Assembly (NCBI GenBank): GCA_021234535.1
Contig: CM037841.1
Location: 12,358,825-12,422,824, forward strand
From: Stichopus chloronotus
Taxonomy: Eukaryota; Echinodermata; Holothuroidea; Aspidochirotida; Stichopodidae
Reading direction: 5' to 3'
DNA: 64,000 bases
Shown here: piece after piece, positions 26,221 to 38,230 of the stretch
Layout: every line of letters begins with the position of its first letter
How positions within the stretch are numbered: position 1 is the first letter of the stretch
The notes under the pieces: model-generated
The model's input: the letters and a program-made list of their open reading frames with translations, nothing else
The model's database searches: none
Told to the model about the DNA's origin: nothing
Program-made: the position numbers and the translations under genes

Positions 26221-27399
26221 GGCTTGCATGACATACAGTATAGTTCTGTATAAACAGTTGCATAAGAACATTAGGTTAAAAGTGATCCTACCTACAGACA
26301 AATATTGGGGTAATCAGAGAGCATCATTTGCCCCCCCCCCCCCATATTTTTCATCAACATACAGTGTGAAGTTAAAACATTTAGAACCATAAAGACAAAT
26401 AATGTAAGCAGTGTCATTGTTCACATATATCTTCTAGAAATTTTTCAGCCAAGGGTGTCAATTGTGGGGCGAATTCCTCAAAGAGAATAGAATTCACTGT
26501 AAGTCCATTTTTTTCCCCTCAGTGGTGGGGCATGCTTAGGGGCAGCACAAGATACTGTACTGTAGCACAAGGGTCTAGCCTTTTGTTTCTACCCTTTGTT
26601 CAAAATCAACAAGATATAAAAGGGGAAGGAACAAAAAAGAAGGAGAAAAAAAAGGCATCTACCCTTATTACCCCCTCCCCCCTTGTCGTTAACGTCAACA
26701 GTGGTAACATTTCATTACGATATGTAACAATGTAGGCCTACAGTATGTAACACCATGCTTTTGTTCAAAGGGGGGCATAAACAATCTATAGGAGAAGCGA
26801 CATTACACATGATTTCATAAAATGGCCCATGTCGACCTTGAAGCATAAACGCTTTAGCACCCTGAAGGCACTACTACCATAACGCATACACGAAGTATGA
26901 ACTTTGTACAAATTTTATAACTTCAGATACGGTGTTGCAAAAGGTTTTCTCATTTTGCACCCAAGTGACCTCACATAGCCTTCGAACCTCACCAGAAAAC
27001 AATAGGCCATACTTATCAATATGATTAACATACATATCAGGTTTTACTTTCACCCATCTTTCCTGTAGCCTATAAACCAATTCAATGCATCTGTCACAGA
27101 ATTTCACACACATAACCATCATTTGTGTTTGTGTTTTGTTGTTTGTTCGATTTTGTTTCCTTGTTTTTTATGAACTTGCTTTCTTTGACTTAGGGGTTCT
27201 ACCCTTGTACAAGCTTTAATTAGCTTTCTGGTATAACTCCTTAATCAGTTATAGCTTATCTTTGTAATGTTCTCATGTTTTCGTTGTCTGATTTTAATAA
27301 AGTTCAGTTGAATTGAATTGAAATTTGTTTTTCTGCTAACCACCATTTTATATTGAAGAGTAAATGACAATAGGTTACAATCAGTGCCCAGAACTAGGT

Positions 27400-29027
27400 T
27401 TCTGTGACATGAGTCATTGCAGTAGACTATTGCAATTCCCCACATGCAGGCCCTGTGTTGAAATCAATGCATGTTGGCAATAACATGCGCAACCATGTGG
27501 ATTGCCGTCTTCGTTTTTTTTTTCTTTGTAATTTTCTTTTGTAGGAACCTTTGAATAACAGTACCTTTAAAAGCCAACACCGCATTGAGGACTGTTGATT
27601 TTTTATTTTCTTCGACACAATGTAACTCATTTTAAAACAATATTTCATATTGTCAAAAGTTATGACTTTCCTTCTCCTTCAAAAAGTCCTCAATCACATT
27701 GCGATGACTGCATGCCTCACGTTAACTCCACTTTTAAAGCAGCACATGGAGTTTTGGAGAAATTTGTCGGAATTTGGAAGGGTGTAAACACATATGGCAA
27801 TGCCTGTTACTGTAGGCACCATTACATAACTTTCAATTCCAATAGTAATGAAAACTGTGGACATGATTTTAATTTTTACAATGACTTTAATCTGGCTATA
27901 TGCCTATCACTTGTCAGTACTAGAACAAAGTGTCTGGTCACATCATTAGTACATAAAGAAAAATTGTCGTCTCCATAAACGCCACATCTCAACGACACAG
28001 ATCATATATTCAAAACCATGGCAGTCCCATTGAAGTGTCAAAAAGAATATTGACCATGTATTGGTATGCCCAAAACTGGTAGCAGACATAACATCATGTA
28101 ATTAATTTATGCATGGACTGTCAACTAAGTTTATCTTCTCAAAATGTGAATAGCTGGAGAGAAAAAAAAATACCAATTGATAAAATTATGACACCAAATT
28201 TCAATATGAAAATTGCAAAAGTGAAGAATCACGAGACTTTTTACCAACTTAATGACACCGGCATTGTACCATGTCCTCACACACAGTATGTGCGTGACAG
28301 CCAGTCAGCCACTATGATGCTTATTTTATGAACTGCATTCAATTCACATTTCACAGTATCATGACAATGAATAAGAGAAAATGTCTGCATACTAATTCTC
28401 ACTGGAACACTGCATGTTGCCATGAAACTGTATATGTAATGCATTTTCAATATAACCACCTGTTTCCACAATCCAAGAACAGGAATACTGTTCAAACTTG
28501 CACGTGGCGTCGATATAGGGTTCACCTCTTGACATCTTTTGCAGTTCTTGATGAAGTCAACCCCATCGACATTAATTCCTAAATTTCCAGTAGTATCTTG
28601 CAACAACCTTTAGCCTTGTTTTATCTCTACCAAAGTGGGCACCTGTACCAAAAATTAAAGGAAGGAAAAAAAAAAGGAACACCAAAACAAAAAGAGAGAA
28701 AAACAAAAGGGAAAAGGGTTAAGTGTTCGTATTGTGTTTACTACTGTTCAATTGCTATACACACTTTGTACACCAAAGCACGAGGCTGAGAGAAATTACT
28801 TTGTTCGATTATACAATATCCATGTAAGCTTGGTCAAATTCGGTTGAAACATATGGCTACAGACCTGTCAACCAGTCTCACCAAAAAATCAGGGAAATTT
28901 ACATTTTCCACAGCTGCCAAAAAAATCAGGAGACTAGTAAGAAAGAAAAACAAGAGGGCAATCCATGGAGTTGCGTATCTCATTGCCAACATGCATTGAT
29001 TTCAATACAGGGCCTGCAAATGGACCA
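27400..29027. repeat. Inverted repeat pair flanking the integrase exon
   Basis: The block at about 27438-27540, read on the minus strand, matches 28920-29027 on the plus strand. Shared phrases are 'attgccaacatgcattgatt', 'cagggcctgca' and 'gggcaatcca', preceded by an A-rich run. The arms are about 100 bases, imperfect, and 1.4 kb apart, and they enclose the integrase zinc-finger exon. Confidence 0.7.
28460..28642 (-). pseudogene. Integrase zinc-finger exon with 1-base frameshift
   Basis: After acceptor GGTACAG the frame reads AHFGRDKTRLKVVARYYW and then hits a stop. One base along, the frame resumes as DGVDFIKNCKRCQEVNP and SIPVLGLWKQ, and the exon ends with a GTGGTT donor. Removing one base restores a phase-0 end, so the original exon was intact. 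Confidence 0.65.
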
Positions 29028-29029
29028 AC

Positions 29030-29500
29030 AAATTTTTGGGCAAAATTGGCTTTTTTACTCAAAAATCAGCAAATTTCACTCTCTTTAATAAAAAAGTGAC
29101 ATACCTTGAATATATATTACATTCTCAAGTAAGTCCTTGCAAAATTTTGCATTAAATGCTCATGCAAATTTATGCATCTCAAGATATGCTGGAAATACCA
29201 ATTTTCATGGATTTACCATTACAGTAATACAGTATTATGTTGGACAATGTGTTCTCAGCTAAGTATACTTATAATACTTCAAGTTAATCGGTCTAATACG
29301 TTTCAAGGTATGCTGGAAGTACCAATTTTGGGGCAATTAAAAGTGACTTTTTTCTCAAAAATCACCAAATTTCACTCTCTTTACTTCATTCTCAGGTAAG
29401 TTTTTCCCAAATTTTGCATTAAATGCTCAAATAGTTCTCAAGATATGCTGGAAATAGCAAATTTGACTCGATTTACCACACAACTAATACATCTTGGCAT
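29030..29500 (+). repeat. Diverged tandem repeat (about 290-bp unit)
   Basis: The phrases 'caaatttcactctcttta', 'attttgcattaaatgctca' and 'ctcaagatatgctggaaata' recur in the same order, with a partial copy between them near 29300-29340. Non-coding. Confidence 0.7.
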
Positions 29501-29947
29501 CATGCACAACCTTACCAAGTGTAACTTATAATCGCTCATATACTTTACCCTGTGGTGTCACTACTCACCCACGCCAAGCATTTCCATGGCAACCATTCTA
29601 CCTGTGGTTGCACGAATAATATATAGCTCCACTAGCCAAGTGACTACAATACCTCATCTTTACAAAAGAATATTTGAACTTTTTCTTGAAATGATTCCCA
29701 GAATTAAGTCACTCTCCTATTTGCATTTTCCACGGTTCTACAGTCATTGATAGTATAAATGCAGAACGATTGCTTAGACAGAACCTGAACGTAGTTTGAG
29801 AGTTCTTCAAAGTCACGAAATTCCATCCTTCATATTACCCGCGATGGTGCATGCAATGCAGGCCGGTCGCGGGCAATCAGAGCATCGCATCCCACCGAGG
29901 ACTGGAAAGTCAGTGCCCCATCTCGTGTACTTACTGACTAACCTTGA

Positions 29948-29986
29948 TCGGGTAAATAAGCAAGAAGGCCATCCTTATTTACCCGA
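29948..29986. repeat. Perfect 13-bp hairpin arms
   Basis: TCGGGTAAATAAG at 29948-29960 is exactly complementary to CTTATTTACCCGA at 29974-29986, with a 13-base loop. A third copy of CGGGTAAATA follows directly at about 29990. Confidence 0.9.
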
Positions 29987-30306
29987 CGATCGGGTAAATA
30001 GCCACAACGTTTATACATACATTGCAGATACATGTATACACCCTTCTGTCAGTGTCTGTATGTATATACAAGTACAAACCTTCATAAACTAACAACTTAA
30101 GCAGCAACCTCCTGTTGCTGTAATAACACTGATCTACAGTATAACAGTTGAAGCTTTTGTAAAAAAGAAACTGATTTTCGATGCACTATACCTTAGTCTC
30201 GGTTTGTTACCGACAAGTACTATTACTTTACGATGGTTATCCACTGTGTTGTACTTTTACAACTAACAGAAATACATACAACATAGGCTACTGAGTTCGT
30301 ACATAC

Positions 30307-30526
30307 CACCACTACCACTATCGGCTTCTTTTATGGTCGCTAGTTGTTCCGCTCTCTTCTCAACCACTTTTCTCCCATCGTACCTTAGTGTGCCATCGTC
30401 TGTCAGTTGTAAACGTTGGCTAGTTCTGCGAAAAGCCCTCTTTTCAGTTTTGCTCTGACCTGCAGGATACCTTCCACTTGAAAGATATCCTCGAATTTGG
30501 CGGATGTGTTCCTCGAAGGTAGCCAT
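30307..30526 (-). CDS. Integrase-derived gene exon 1
   Basis: This exon has 73 codons plus one base, from MATFEEHIRQIRGYLSSGRY to EADSGSG, and the donor is GTATGT. The phrase GRYPAGQSKTEKRAFRR, followed by LTDDGTLRYDGR, is typical of the segment ahead of the integrase zinc finger in gypsy-derived genes. The start codon sits in a short CG-richer patch that may be the promoter. No stops inside. Confidence 0.65.
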
Positions 30527-30659
30527 CTTTACTTTTCACATAGAGTGCGCGAGGTACCTTCAAGACACTGAAGCCACTGTACGGATGCTGTTCTGCTCCA
30601 TTACACGTTCTGCTGTGGTCGTTCGTTTTTCGTTTTAATGGCCGTTTGAGGTTTCCGTT

Positions 30660-30910
30660 TGTAGGACCTTTTGTACTGAGTGAACAGCTGGTACAAAATG
30701 TCCCCTTGAGTTTAGCATAGGATATTTAGTCCCATCTGACGTCAGGTTGGTTATCTTCTTTGTCCGGTGCTTACAAAAATTGTGTTACGCGTTCTTGGAC
30801 ACAAAAATGCCAATTATTGTCCTGGGGGATCAAAATTTAGGGGGGACTTTTTGTGCCGCTACACAGGCACAGGGCCTGGGCAGTGGCCGGTCTGTAATCG
30901 GTCAATTTTT
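30660..30910. repeat. GTACAAAATGTCC motif cluster
   Basis: 'ccttttgtact', 'ggtacaaaatgtcccc' and 'ggactttttgtgcc' echo the cluster at 18.7 kb, and both clusters contain a 'ggccggt' phrase. Probably fragments of one repeat family upstream of the integrase-derived gene. Confidence 0.5.
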
Positions 30911-31424
30911 TTTCTACTATATTTGCTCACGTCATGAACGTTGAAAGTCCGATACCTCTACGGAATTCGTCAAGGAGTCGACCGATTCTTGAAGACCAGA
31001 CGGCGTGCGGACTGGCATCAGTAAGACGTCTAACGATTACCGGGGGAACAACGACCGAAATCCGGCGGGCACGGACCAGCTTGTGCATGTGAGATATATT
31101 TACATGTTGGAAGTATTCTAGGCGACTCCATTCGCTTCCCCAAACAAATCTATGAGAAGGAAAGAGAGGAAAATGGCGCTCATTCCACCAATGCCATGAG
31201 AAATGCTCTGAGAACTTTGTGTTCTTTTTTGCATCAAGTATTTCGAAATATTTACCGTTACTAATTGGATGACACAGGAAGAGAGACATGCAAAAAAAAA
31301 AAACAAACAAAAAAAACCACTCAAGCCCAGAGGAACATGACTTGTGCGCCTCTGGTTTATGAGGCAACCCTTGAGAAGGGCCTTGAACTACACACAACAC
31401 CAAAATGAAAGAGACTTTGTTCAT

Positions 31425-33845
31425 ACTTCAAACAAGTCTAACAGTTATGATGACAGTGACCAACCATAACAACCGGAAGTTGCAATCGGAATTTGCATAA
31501 AATGTTACATTTTAGGATGAGAACTTGTGGGTAATGAAGATGATCTTGCACAGGTTTACTTGAAGGTGTAAATACATAATACCAATCTATTATATAAAGT
31601 AATTATAAAAGCTTATGGCATGTCTCTTGAAAAATAAAGTAAATAAAATAGTATAACCTTTCCATGCAAAACAATAATTGAAACATTTAGGTCCAACATG
31701 AAGTTGTAAATGACTGCTTTTGGAGGAAATGAACTTATCAACAACTTTGGGGTCCACTTTGAGAAGCACTGAAGGCATACATGGAGAAGGGAAATGGGTG
31801 CCAAAAGATAACAGATACATAACACTAGAGAACAAATGAAACCTGTAACTTTAACAGAAAGGAAAATGAACATGTGTATTTGTTTCCCTTATTCAGTGTT
31901 AAGTTTATTTTGTTACTATTTGTAACTCTTTTTACACTTCATTTTCCATTGGCCCCTTCTTCAACTTCACCATGTTGCATAGCTTTAGCGTTTCGGTTTA
32001 CAATCACAAGAAAACATATGTGAAGCAGTTGTGAGCAGTTATAATCTGAACACCCACTGACTTTAATGAAGCTCATTGAGTTGTTCGTTAAATTCACTAT
32101 TTTTTCTAAACCTGTTAAATTCCCTTAACATGCGAATGACTAATAGTCAAACTAAGAGAGTACCAACGGTTCGAGTTCAAAGGAACATAAATGAGTGATT
32201 AATTAATGTTTCAATTTGGTTTATGAAAATTTGTCACCAGCACTTTTCAGATAGTGCTTATTCACATGAACCCAGCCAGTACAAGAACGGGTCAAACATT
32301 CAAAAAGTTTCCATAACTATGGATGTGAAATTTGACTAATTATGTTAATCATAAGTATTGTCATGTGTTTATACCCTTCAAAATCATCACAAACTCATTG
32401 ATATCGACTCAATGAGCTCCTTAAATATCGAAGTATACTCACTGGTGGCCGGCGAGTCTTGATTTTACTTCCAAATTAAAATTAACCTGGCGCCCGTTCG
32501 GTTCATGTAAATGACCAGATGCCCAGCAGGAGATTTGCAAGCGTCCAGCCGATAGTACCTAGAAATACGTCGGGAACTAGTAATAAAGCCATCGGAATTT
32601 AATTGCGGCCACACAACTAAATAAAAGTGACATCCGTTAGTAATTGCAGATTTTGAAGTTCACTCAAGAGTTAGACAGTCATTTTATTTTCTTACTCATT
32701 TTGTTGTCTCATGTATTCGGTGTATTTGAGTTAAATTTATATACAACAAAGAAAATTGAACAATGTAAAACAATTAACATTTGACTACATAAGAATTCTT
32801 GATGAAAGCAACTGAGTGAAAAAAAAATCACAAAAGGAAAATACTTCCTTTCAATATAAGCAATTAGCATTACTTTTTAGTGTTTTTCATTCTTATGAAA
32901 ATTCAAAACAAGAATTAAACTAATTACATTTTCTTAATGAAAGCAATTGAGTCAAAAAGATTTTCACAAACAGAAAATGCTTCATTTATATCTAAGTAAT
33001 GAACGTTACTTTTTGTCTTTTTCATTCTTATAAAGGATCATCTTTTTCAATATTAACAGCATATTTAAATGTATGATAGAAACTATTAACAATAGCTTCG
33101 ACGGATTGTAATTTACATGAAAGTAAATAATAAGCTTATTTCATATGCAAATTATGGACGGCAAAGGCTTTATTGATAACCGAAAAATACAATCTTTAGA
33201 ATATCTGATATTTAACCATGAATGTAATAATGACAAATGGTGGCGCTGGTACCAAGGTATCTTGTCTTGTTGAAAGTGTTTTGTAGATAATCAAGCCTCG
33301 GTCATTGAGACTGCAGGACGTGAACAAACGAAGAATGAGTCAGTCTTGTACAACGTGTGTATGTTGATCATTATACGGCGACGGAAGGCTTCAGGAGCTG
33401 ACAATCGGAATGTAAAAGATTCATCGTTCATGTGAAGGGGATTGGGAGGTGTGAGAATTAAAAACACTAATTGAGACAAGTAAAAAAAAAAAATAATTAT
33501 GGTGATACGTCCTATTGGAGTGAGACACCTATAAACGGAGACAATGTTTCAAGCGCGACAGTTTAGGAAAATGAATTAGACGAAACAAATCGTCTCCATT
33601 ATAAAGTGAAATACACACTCAAAAATACAATCAGTCCCATTGTTCAATTCAAACTTAATTTAAAAAATGCGTAGTAAAAATGTACTACGCATGTAGTACC
33701 ACGCATACTATACGCATGCATGTACCAAGAGCACACATGCACGCGCCAACTATAGTCGCCAACCTAAGTCAACATTTGCATTTATCATGAATACCTAGCG
33801 TGCGTAATTTGAAATTAACTAGGAATTGTCGCTGCTTTTGGAGTT
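31425..33845. other. AT-rich stretch, nothing recognised
   Basis: No gene, RNA or clear mobile element is seen. Some internal similarity exists between about 32800-32900 and 32935-33040 (phrases 'aatgaaagcaa(c/t)tgagt' and 'ttactttttgt/agt.ttttcattctta'), an old tandem duplication of about 135 bases. Confidence 0.5.
32795..33045 (+). repeat. Two-copy tandem duplication, about 135 bp
   Basis: Both copies run 'gatgaaagcaactgagt' / 'aatgaaagcaattgagt', then 'cacaaa.(g)gaaaat.cttc', then 'ttactttttag/gt', then 'tttttcattcttat'. The phrase order is the same and no coding capacity is kept. Confidence 0.7.
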
Positions 33846-34088
33846 TTACTGTTTGGAGTCCACAGTCGCCAAATTTTCAGATTCTTCTTTCGATATCTCC
33901 AGATCTGAAAGGAAAGGAATTGAGAGTAAAATTGCTTTCAGGTTCCTGTTTCTATCTTGCCCCCCCCCCCCACCTCCCTCTAGAAATCTACATCACAGAC
34001 TTACGAAACAGCTGAGTGCCGTGCACGGTGAAAAATAGCAACATGATCAAAGTAGGTCATGTGTAATGTCTTTCCCTACCTACAATCC

Positions 34089-34120
<32 letters not shown>

Positions 34121-34740
34121 GTTGTTAAAAATAAACAAATCAGTGCGCAAAATACACCCTAGACGTGAACCTGGTATTTTCTGGATGAATATACCACATA
34201 TGAGGACACCAGTGACCAACCAGCTCAATCTAAGAACATTCATCTTTGCCTCTTTTTACATGAACAACATCATTTTTGATAGTCATTTGGGAAGTTCTGT
34301 CTGGAGCTCGGTACAGGATGACATTACTGTCATTGCTAATTTAAAGATACATTTTCATAATATCCGAGGCTTTTTTGGCCTAGTCTTTCTGGTCATGAAT
34401 AAAATTCATTGTAAGGTCATATTTTAGGGTGCAGTCGATAGACTTACACAGGATAAGATGTCCACAATACACATGCAAATACCAACACATAACCAACCTA
34501 CAACACCATCATCATCTTCATCATCATCATGATGTTTCAATTAATTTGTCTTATATTATCATCATCCTTCATTTGGCCTCTTGTCTCTTAAACGGAAATT
34601 TCTACAAACTGCTACCCCTCCTCTAACACTGCTCTCCTAGTTCTTGTAATTTATCCATACCCCTGTATTATCGACTTGAAGTTGTTCCATGACAATCTTC
34701 CTCCCACAATCGAAGGTACTATCCATTGCAAACGAACTTG
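33846..34740 (-). pseudogene. Acyl carrier protein copy B, decayed
   Basis: A second relative of the intact ACP gene. Exon 2 (34661-34740) has acceptor ATTTCAG and a GTATGGATAA donor, matching GTATGAATAA in copy A. It keeps RKIVMEQLQV, which matches [10 protein letters not shown], but five extra bases near its start upset the frame. Exon 4 (33846-33904) follows CTTTCAG and reads LEISKEESENLATVDSKQ then stop, matching [14 protein letters not shown] but cut short. The DSL-bearing exon 3 is not recognisable; a remnant may end at a GTAAGT near 34000. No exon 1 is found. Intron sequence and (ATC)n tracts are shared with copy A, so this arose by duplication of genomic DNA and not by retroposition. 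Confidence 0.65.
34080..34120 (+). repeat. (ATC)n microsatellite
   Basis: About eleven ATC/TCA units. Similar tracts occur at 34498-34530 and 44322-44352, the latter two at matching places in the duplicated ACP loci. Confidence 0.95.
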
Positions 34741-35175
34741 CTGAAATCAAGACCTATGAAGAAAACTTTGTGAGGTACTACATCGTTGAGCTCCACGCAG
34801 ACGTGTGTGTGTGAATACTGCAGGTGAGAGCGAAATCACGTCCCTAAGTTCACCAAAAAAATCACCAAAAAAAAAAAAACCAAGGTTATAAACCGTCTGT
34901 TATATTGGATTTCTAAAATTTATATAGCTACTTGAGAATTAAAAAGAAATTCTGTTCGGCTAATGGTAGCTCAGGTGATATCAATTTTGGTTGCAGACAT
35001 TTTGACTCTTGACTATAAGTAAGACATACTGACAGAGCGGATATTTCATCTCATGCTGCAAATTTCTTAAGTTTCTCCAAAGTTGTCGATTTGCGATCCA
35101 GATCATCAGGGATACTGACAGTATGAATGTAAATTCCTGACATGTACAAATCATTTGTGACTATACTGTTTATGT
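34500..35175 (-). repeat. Segmental duplication of 44320-45370
   Basis: This segment matches the region around ACP copy A exon 2 in the same orientation. It covers the (ATC)n tract, exon 2, 'accaaggtt.....cgtctgt.atatt', and the long block from 'ggttgcagacattttgactc' to 'gaatgtaaattcc'. The match stops just where the LINE begins in copy A. In this copy the 27-bp minisatellite is present as a single unit. Confidence 0.85.
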
Positions 35176-36089
35176 TACTTTATAGTACTAATTTATTTAC
35201 AGTGCTATTCAAGCTACTTCAGCCAAGTCTACTCTGAGAATTGTCAGGTCTAAAATCTAAATCTTTTGAATGGAATGCTCATCATAAAATATCATAGCAA
35301 GCACTAACATTTTAGTGCTCAACATTCCAGCTCCGCATGACTTGCATTAAAATAAAGCAAAAATAGCAATTATGGTAATTACTGAGTAGTAAGTAAATGA
35401 TTTCAACAATGTTAAGTTCAGTACGCGGGATGGCGACCCCTGTGATGGAATGACGAAATGACGTGGCACTCGGATATAACCATGCAGCGGTCAGGTAGAA
35501 GCCATGACTTGAAACGGTGGACGGTTTTTTTTTTCAATGAATGTATTTGTGAAGTGCATGTCATCGCCGATTAATTGCCATATATTGCCATACATTTGGA
35601 TCGAAAAATTAAGGACTATCATCTACATTGGTCGCCTACCCTTCCCCGTGCAGTTGTGCGACAATTACGCATGCTCCCAATGATGAAACGTACAGTATGG
35701 GTGCAGTGAAGTATCCGGCTACTTGCCACAAGTCTACCAAGAAGGATAGCAATAAGTCTTTGCCCTTTGGATAATGTAACCACAGTTTCAAACTATTATC
35801 AGTTACTAATACACAAACCAAAAGTACTGGGTTGCAATGGAACAGACATGGTGATGGCTATATATACCAAACATGAGTTCTGTCCATGGTACCTCCACAA
35901 AGCATTGTTTTATTTTTTCCAAATACTGACAATTATCTTTGTCCTTTATATCTCATCGGTAGCATTTTTGTACGCAGTGTAAATATATACCGAGTTACAG
36001 CCAACTTTGTACTACTTTTCTATTATTTTTATTAATATTATAAATGTTAAATTAAGAAAAGTTTTCATTTTGCCTAAATACGACTCGTA

Positions 36090-36650
36090 TCCTGGCGTCC
36101 AGCATTACAAGCAGTACCAACAAATCCAGTATAGTTTATTTCAGCGTCGGTGTGTAAAAACACCATCACATAAAGACATACGTTGCCTTTTATCTGATCG
36201 CCTAGTTACTCAGTGGCTAATCGCAAATAAGAATGAAATGAGGTAGTATTGTTAAACGTGAACATGTAAAATTTATTTTTCTAAGTGATTTTTTCTTGTT
36301 ATTTGTTGTTGTTGCTTTTTGCTGCTGTTGTGTGTGTGTGTGTGTTTTTACCTTGTCAGTGTGGTCGTTATAACCGTGAATAGCGAGTTGAAATCAAACA
36401 AATAAAACCGTGTCAAGTAAACTTACCAATTTTTTAGGGTATTTCGACGAAGGCATATATTTCACGTTAATTTCGCTGGTTTATCATTCTTCAACGGCGG
36501 TCGATAAGACGAAAGGATATTCGTCGGTGATCATAAAGAGCTATGTTATTCAGTGATCCAACGGCGTATTTGCATGTATGATTAGCGTAGACTATGAATA
36601 CCACTTAATCACTAGTGTATGAAGACAGAGATATATCACCGATTTATAGT
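36090..36650 (+). repeat. Inverted duplication, left arm
   Basis: This arm is the reverse complement of about 42620-43165. Shared phrases include 'cataaagacata.gt', 'aatgaaatgaggtagtatt', 'tggtttatcattct', 'ggtcgataagacgaaa' and 'cagtgatcca'. The arms are about 550 bases and diverged. They bracket about 6 kb that includes the last exon of ACP copy A. Confidence 0.8.
36332..36346. repeat. (GT)n microsatellite
   Basis: Seven to eight GT units inside the left arm of the inverted duplication. The right arm lacks the array at the corresponding place. Confidence 0.85.
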
Positions 36651-36805
36651 AAGCTTGTGTGAAAATCATTTGAATTATTGGAAACTTAGACACACATAGG
36701 GGAAACTTTGTATCTTATCAAACTGACCATGCAAACAACATTCTCATTAGAGATGCTTGATTTCACTAAGCTATGCTTGGTTTCGATAGTGATAAATCAA
36801 TGAAA
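36650..36805 (+). repeat. Direct repeat of 42395-42550
   Basis: The same order of phrases is seen in both places, including 'cttggtttcgatagtgat' versus 'tttggttttgatagtgat'. Non-coding. Confidence 0.8.
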
Positions 36806-37061
36806 AAAAAATGAAAATTGGGGGTAAGCGGGTGAACACTATGTAACGCAACGAAACGAAACGATGCGGAACCCGTTTGGAAATTTTTTAGGGGGAAACG
36901 CCAGGGTAAAATGTGAGCTTGTTGCATGTGCACGTGGTGAAACATTTTCAACATTTAAAAATGACTTACTTTTGAGTATAGAATACTTTTAAATAGTAGT
37001 ATGACAGAACAGTGGTTCTTATGACCAACTAGACCTATCCTCAATTTTCATTTGTTCATGG

Positions 37062-37230
37062 TTATAACATCAATGCAGTATACAAAGAGTATCCTTTCCT
37101 TTTGGATTTATTGATTTTCACCTTCAGTTCGAGAGCTGATAAGGCAGACTTGGTGAACCCAGAGGAGCCATTTACGTCACTGTACCAAGCTCTCATCTGG
37201 TCGAGGATGTGGTAAAGCAAGGAGAAAGGT
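37062..37230 (-). CDS. Exon-like terminal ORF, unknown
   Basis: After acceptor TTCGACAG an open frame runs about 55 codons to a stop at 37062. It includes SLLYHILDQMRAWYSDVNGS. It lies 55 bases downstream of the previous open segment but cannot be spliced to it in frame with any donor I see. The two may be alternative ends of one gene or unrelated open frames. Confidence 0.3.
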
Positions 37231-37285
37231 CTGTCGAACAAAATAACCATAATCCTTTTTTCATTGAATGTTATAACCATGACAT

Positions 37286-37422
37286 CTAATCCAGGGAATC
37301 ACGAATCATTTTGACCTTTCGGAGGTCCATGTCGGCCATGTTACGACGCTTTAAGACTGAGTTTCCAGTGGCGTCACATCTGCGAGCAGCTCCAATCCAG
37401 TTGATACAGAGATCAGCGGTGT
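37286..37422 (-). CDS. Exon-like terminal ORF, unknown
   Basis: After an acceptor ATACCTAG a phase-1 frame stays open for 44 codons to a stop. It includes LCINWIGAARRCDATGNS and VLKRRNMADMDLRKVKMIRD. Amino-acid use looks protein-like, but I recognise no family. No upstream exon was found. Confidence 0.3.
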
Positions 37423-38029
37423 CTAGGTATATGTACAAGTATGTTTAGTAACAAATGATTCAGGTCAAACATGTGACATGGGTTAGTTTGAAAGAGCGAA
37501 TGAGTACGGGAGACGATAAGGATGAGATATGCAACTCTGTGGATTGCTTCTTGTCAGATAATTAGCTAATATGCATACGTAATAAGCTCCAAATTAGTAA
37601 AACTCATTATAATTGGAATTCTCACATTTTACACTTTCCATTGATGTATAGCTTCAAAATTTCCCATACATAATATTTCAGTCGTAAAATACCTTAAATT
37701 AATTAAACATTGCACCATATAGGGAATTCACACAATGCTAAAGAGTTAAGATGCAGTTGACACGGGGTAGTACGGACATAGGTCTATAAGAAGTACACGT
37801 TACAATGGTACTTTGTCTTTTTACAATATATATGATAATTCACATAAAGTAGGAGGTTCTTAATGTTTTCGGGTGGAAGACTTTGAGGGTTAACAGGAAT
37901 CAAATATTTAACACATTTTAAATACAATGCCTAGAAACGGAAGCTTGCATATGTATTATATATGATGTGTAAATGTACCATACTGAGAACAGAAATCCTA
38001 TATTTTTGGACGGTGGCGCTCAAAGGTCA

Positions 38030-38230
38030 TTTGGAGCAAACAGGGCTTAAGTAATAGAATCTTGTAACCACAAATGTTTCAAGAACTGAAACTTGGACAG
38101 ACCTCATATTTGATATGTAAATATGCACATTGAGTAAAAGAACCTATTTGGTTTCGGTGGAGGTCAAAAGTCATGTGGGATCAACAGAGGCCAAATAGCA
38201 AGCAGCCTTATAAACACGATATCTCAATCA
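38030..38230 (-). repeat. Dispersed repeat copy, reverse orientation
   Basis: On the minus strand this shows the TATCAAATATGAGGTCTGTC phrase next to a GACCTCCACCGAAACC phrase. That is the same family as the copies at 12.5 and 21.8 kb. Confidence 0.65.

Larger units (their letters stand above)
28460..30526 (-). pseudogene. Gypsy-integrase-derived gene, exons 1-2, frame broken
   Basis: Two minus-strand exons encode the N-terminus and zinc-binding region of a Ty3/gypsy-type integrase. Exon 1 is 30307-30526 and exon 2 is 28460-28642. The AG/GT borders match in phase 1, making GGAHFG across the junction. The presence of an intron suggests a host-captured (domesticated) gene, as in GIN1- or KRBA2-like genes, and not a fresh retroelement. 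Exon 2 keeps HFG and the C-x2-C pair in KNCKRCQEVNP. The first His of the HHCC set appears replaced by Asp (KEADSGSG). One extra base near 28577 shifts the frame, so the copy is broken unless that base is a sequence error. I could not find the catalytic DDE core in the window. Confidence 0.6.

Noticed and set aside
27595..27978. Plus-strand 127-codon open frame
   Set aside because: Composition is asparagine- and phenylalanine-rich from AT-rich DNA; no motif, splice or start evidence.
30927..31424. Minus-strand 165-codon open frame beginning MNKVSFILVLCVVQG
   Set aside because: The start looks like a signal peptide, but the rest is low-complexity phenylalanine-rich then arginine-rich sequence. 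It has no recognisable family, includes an A-rich run, and has no splice partners.
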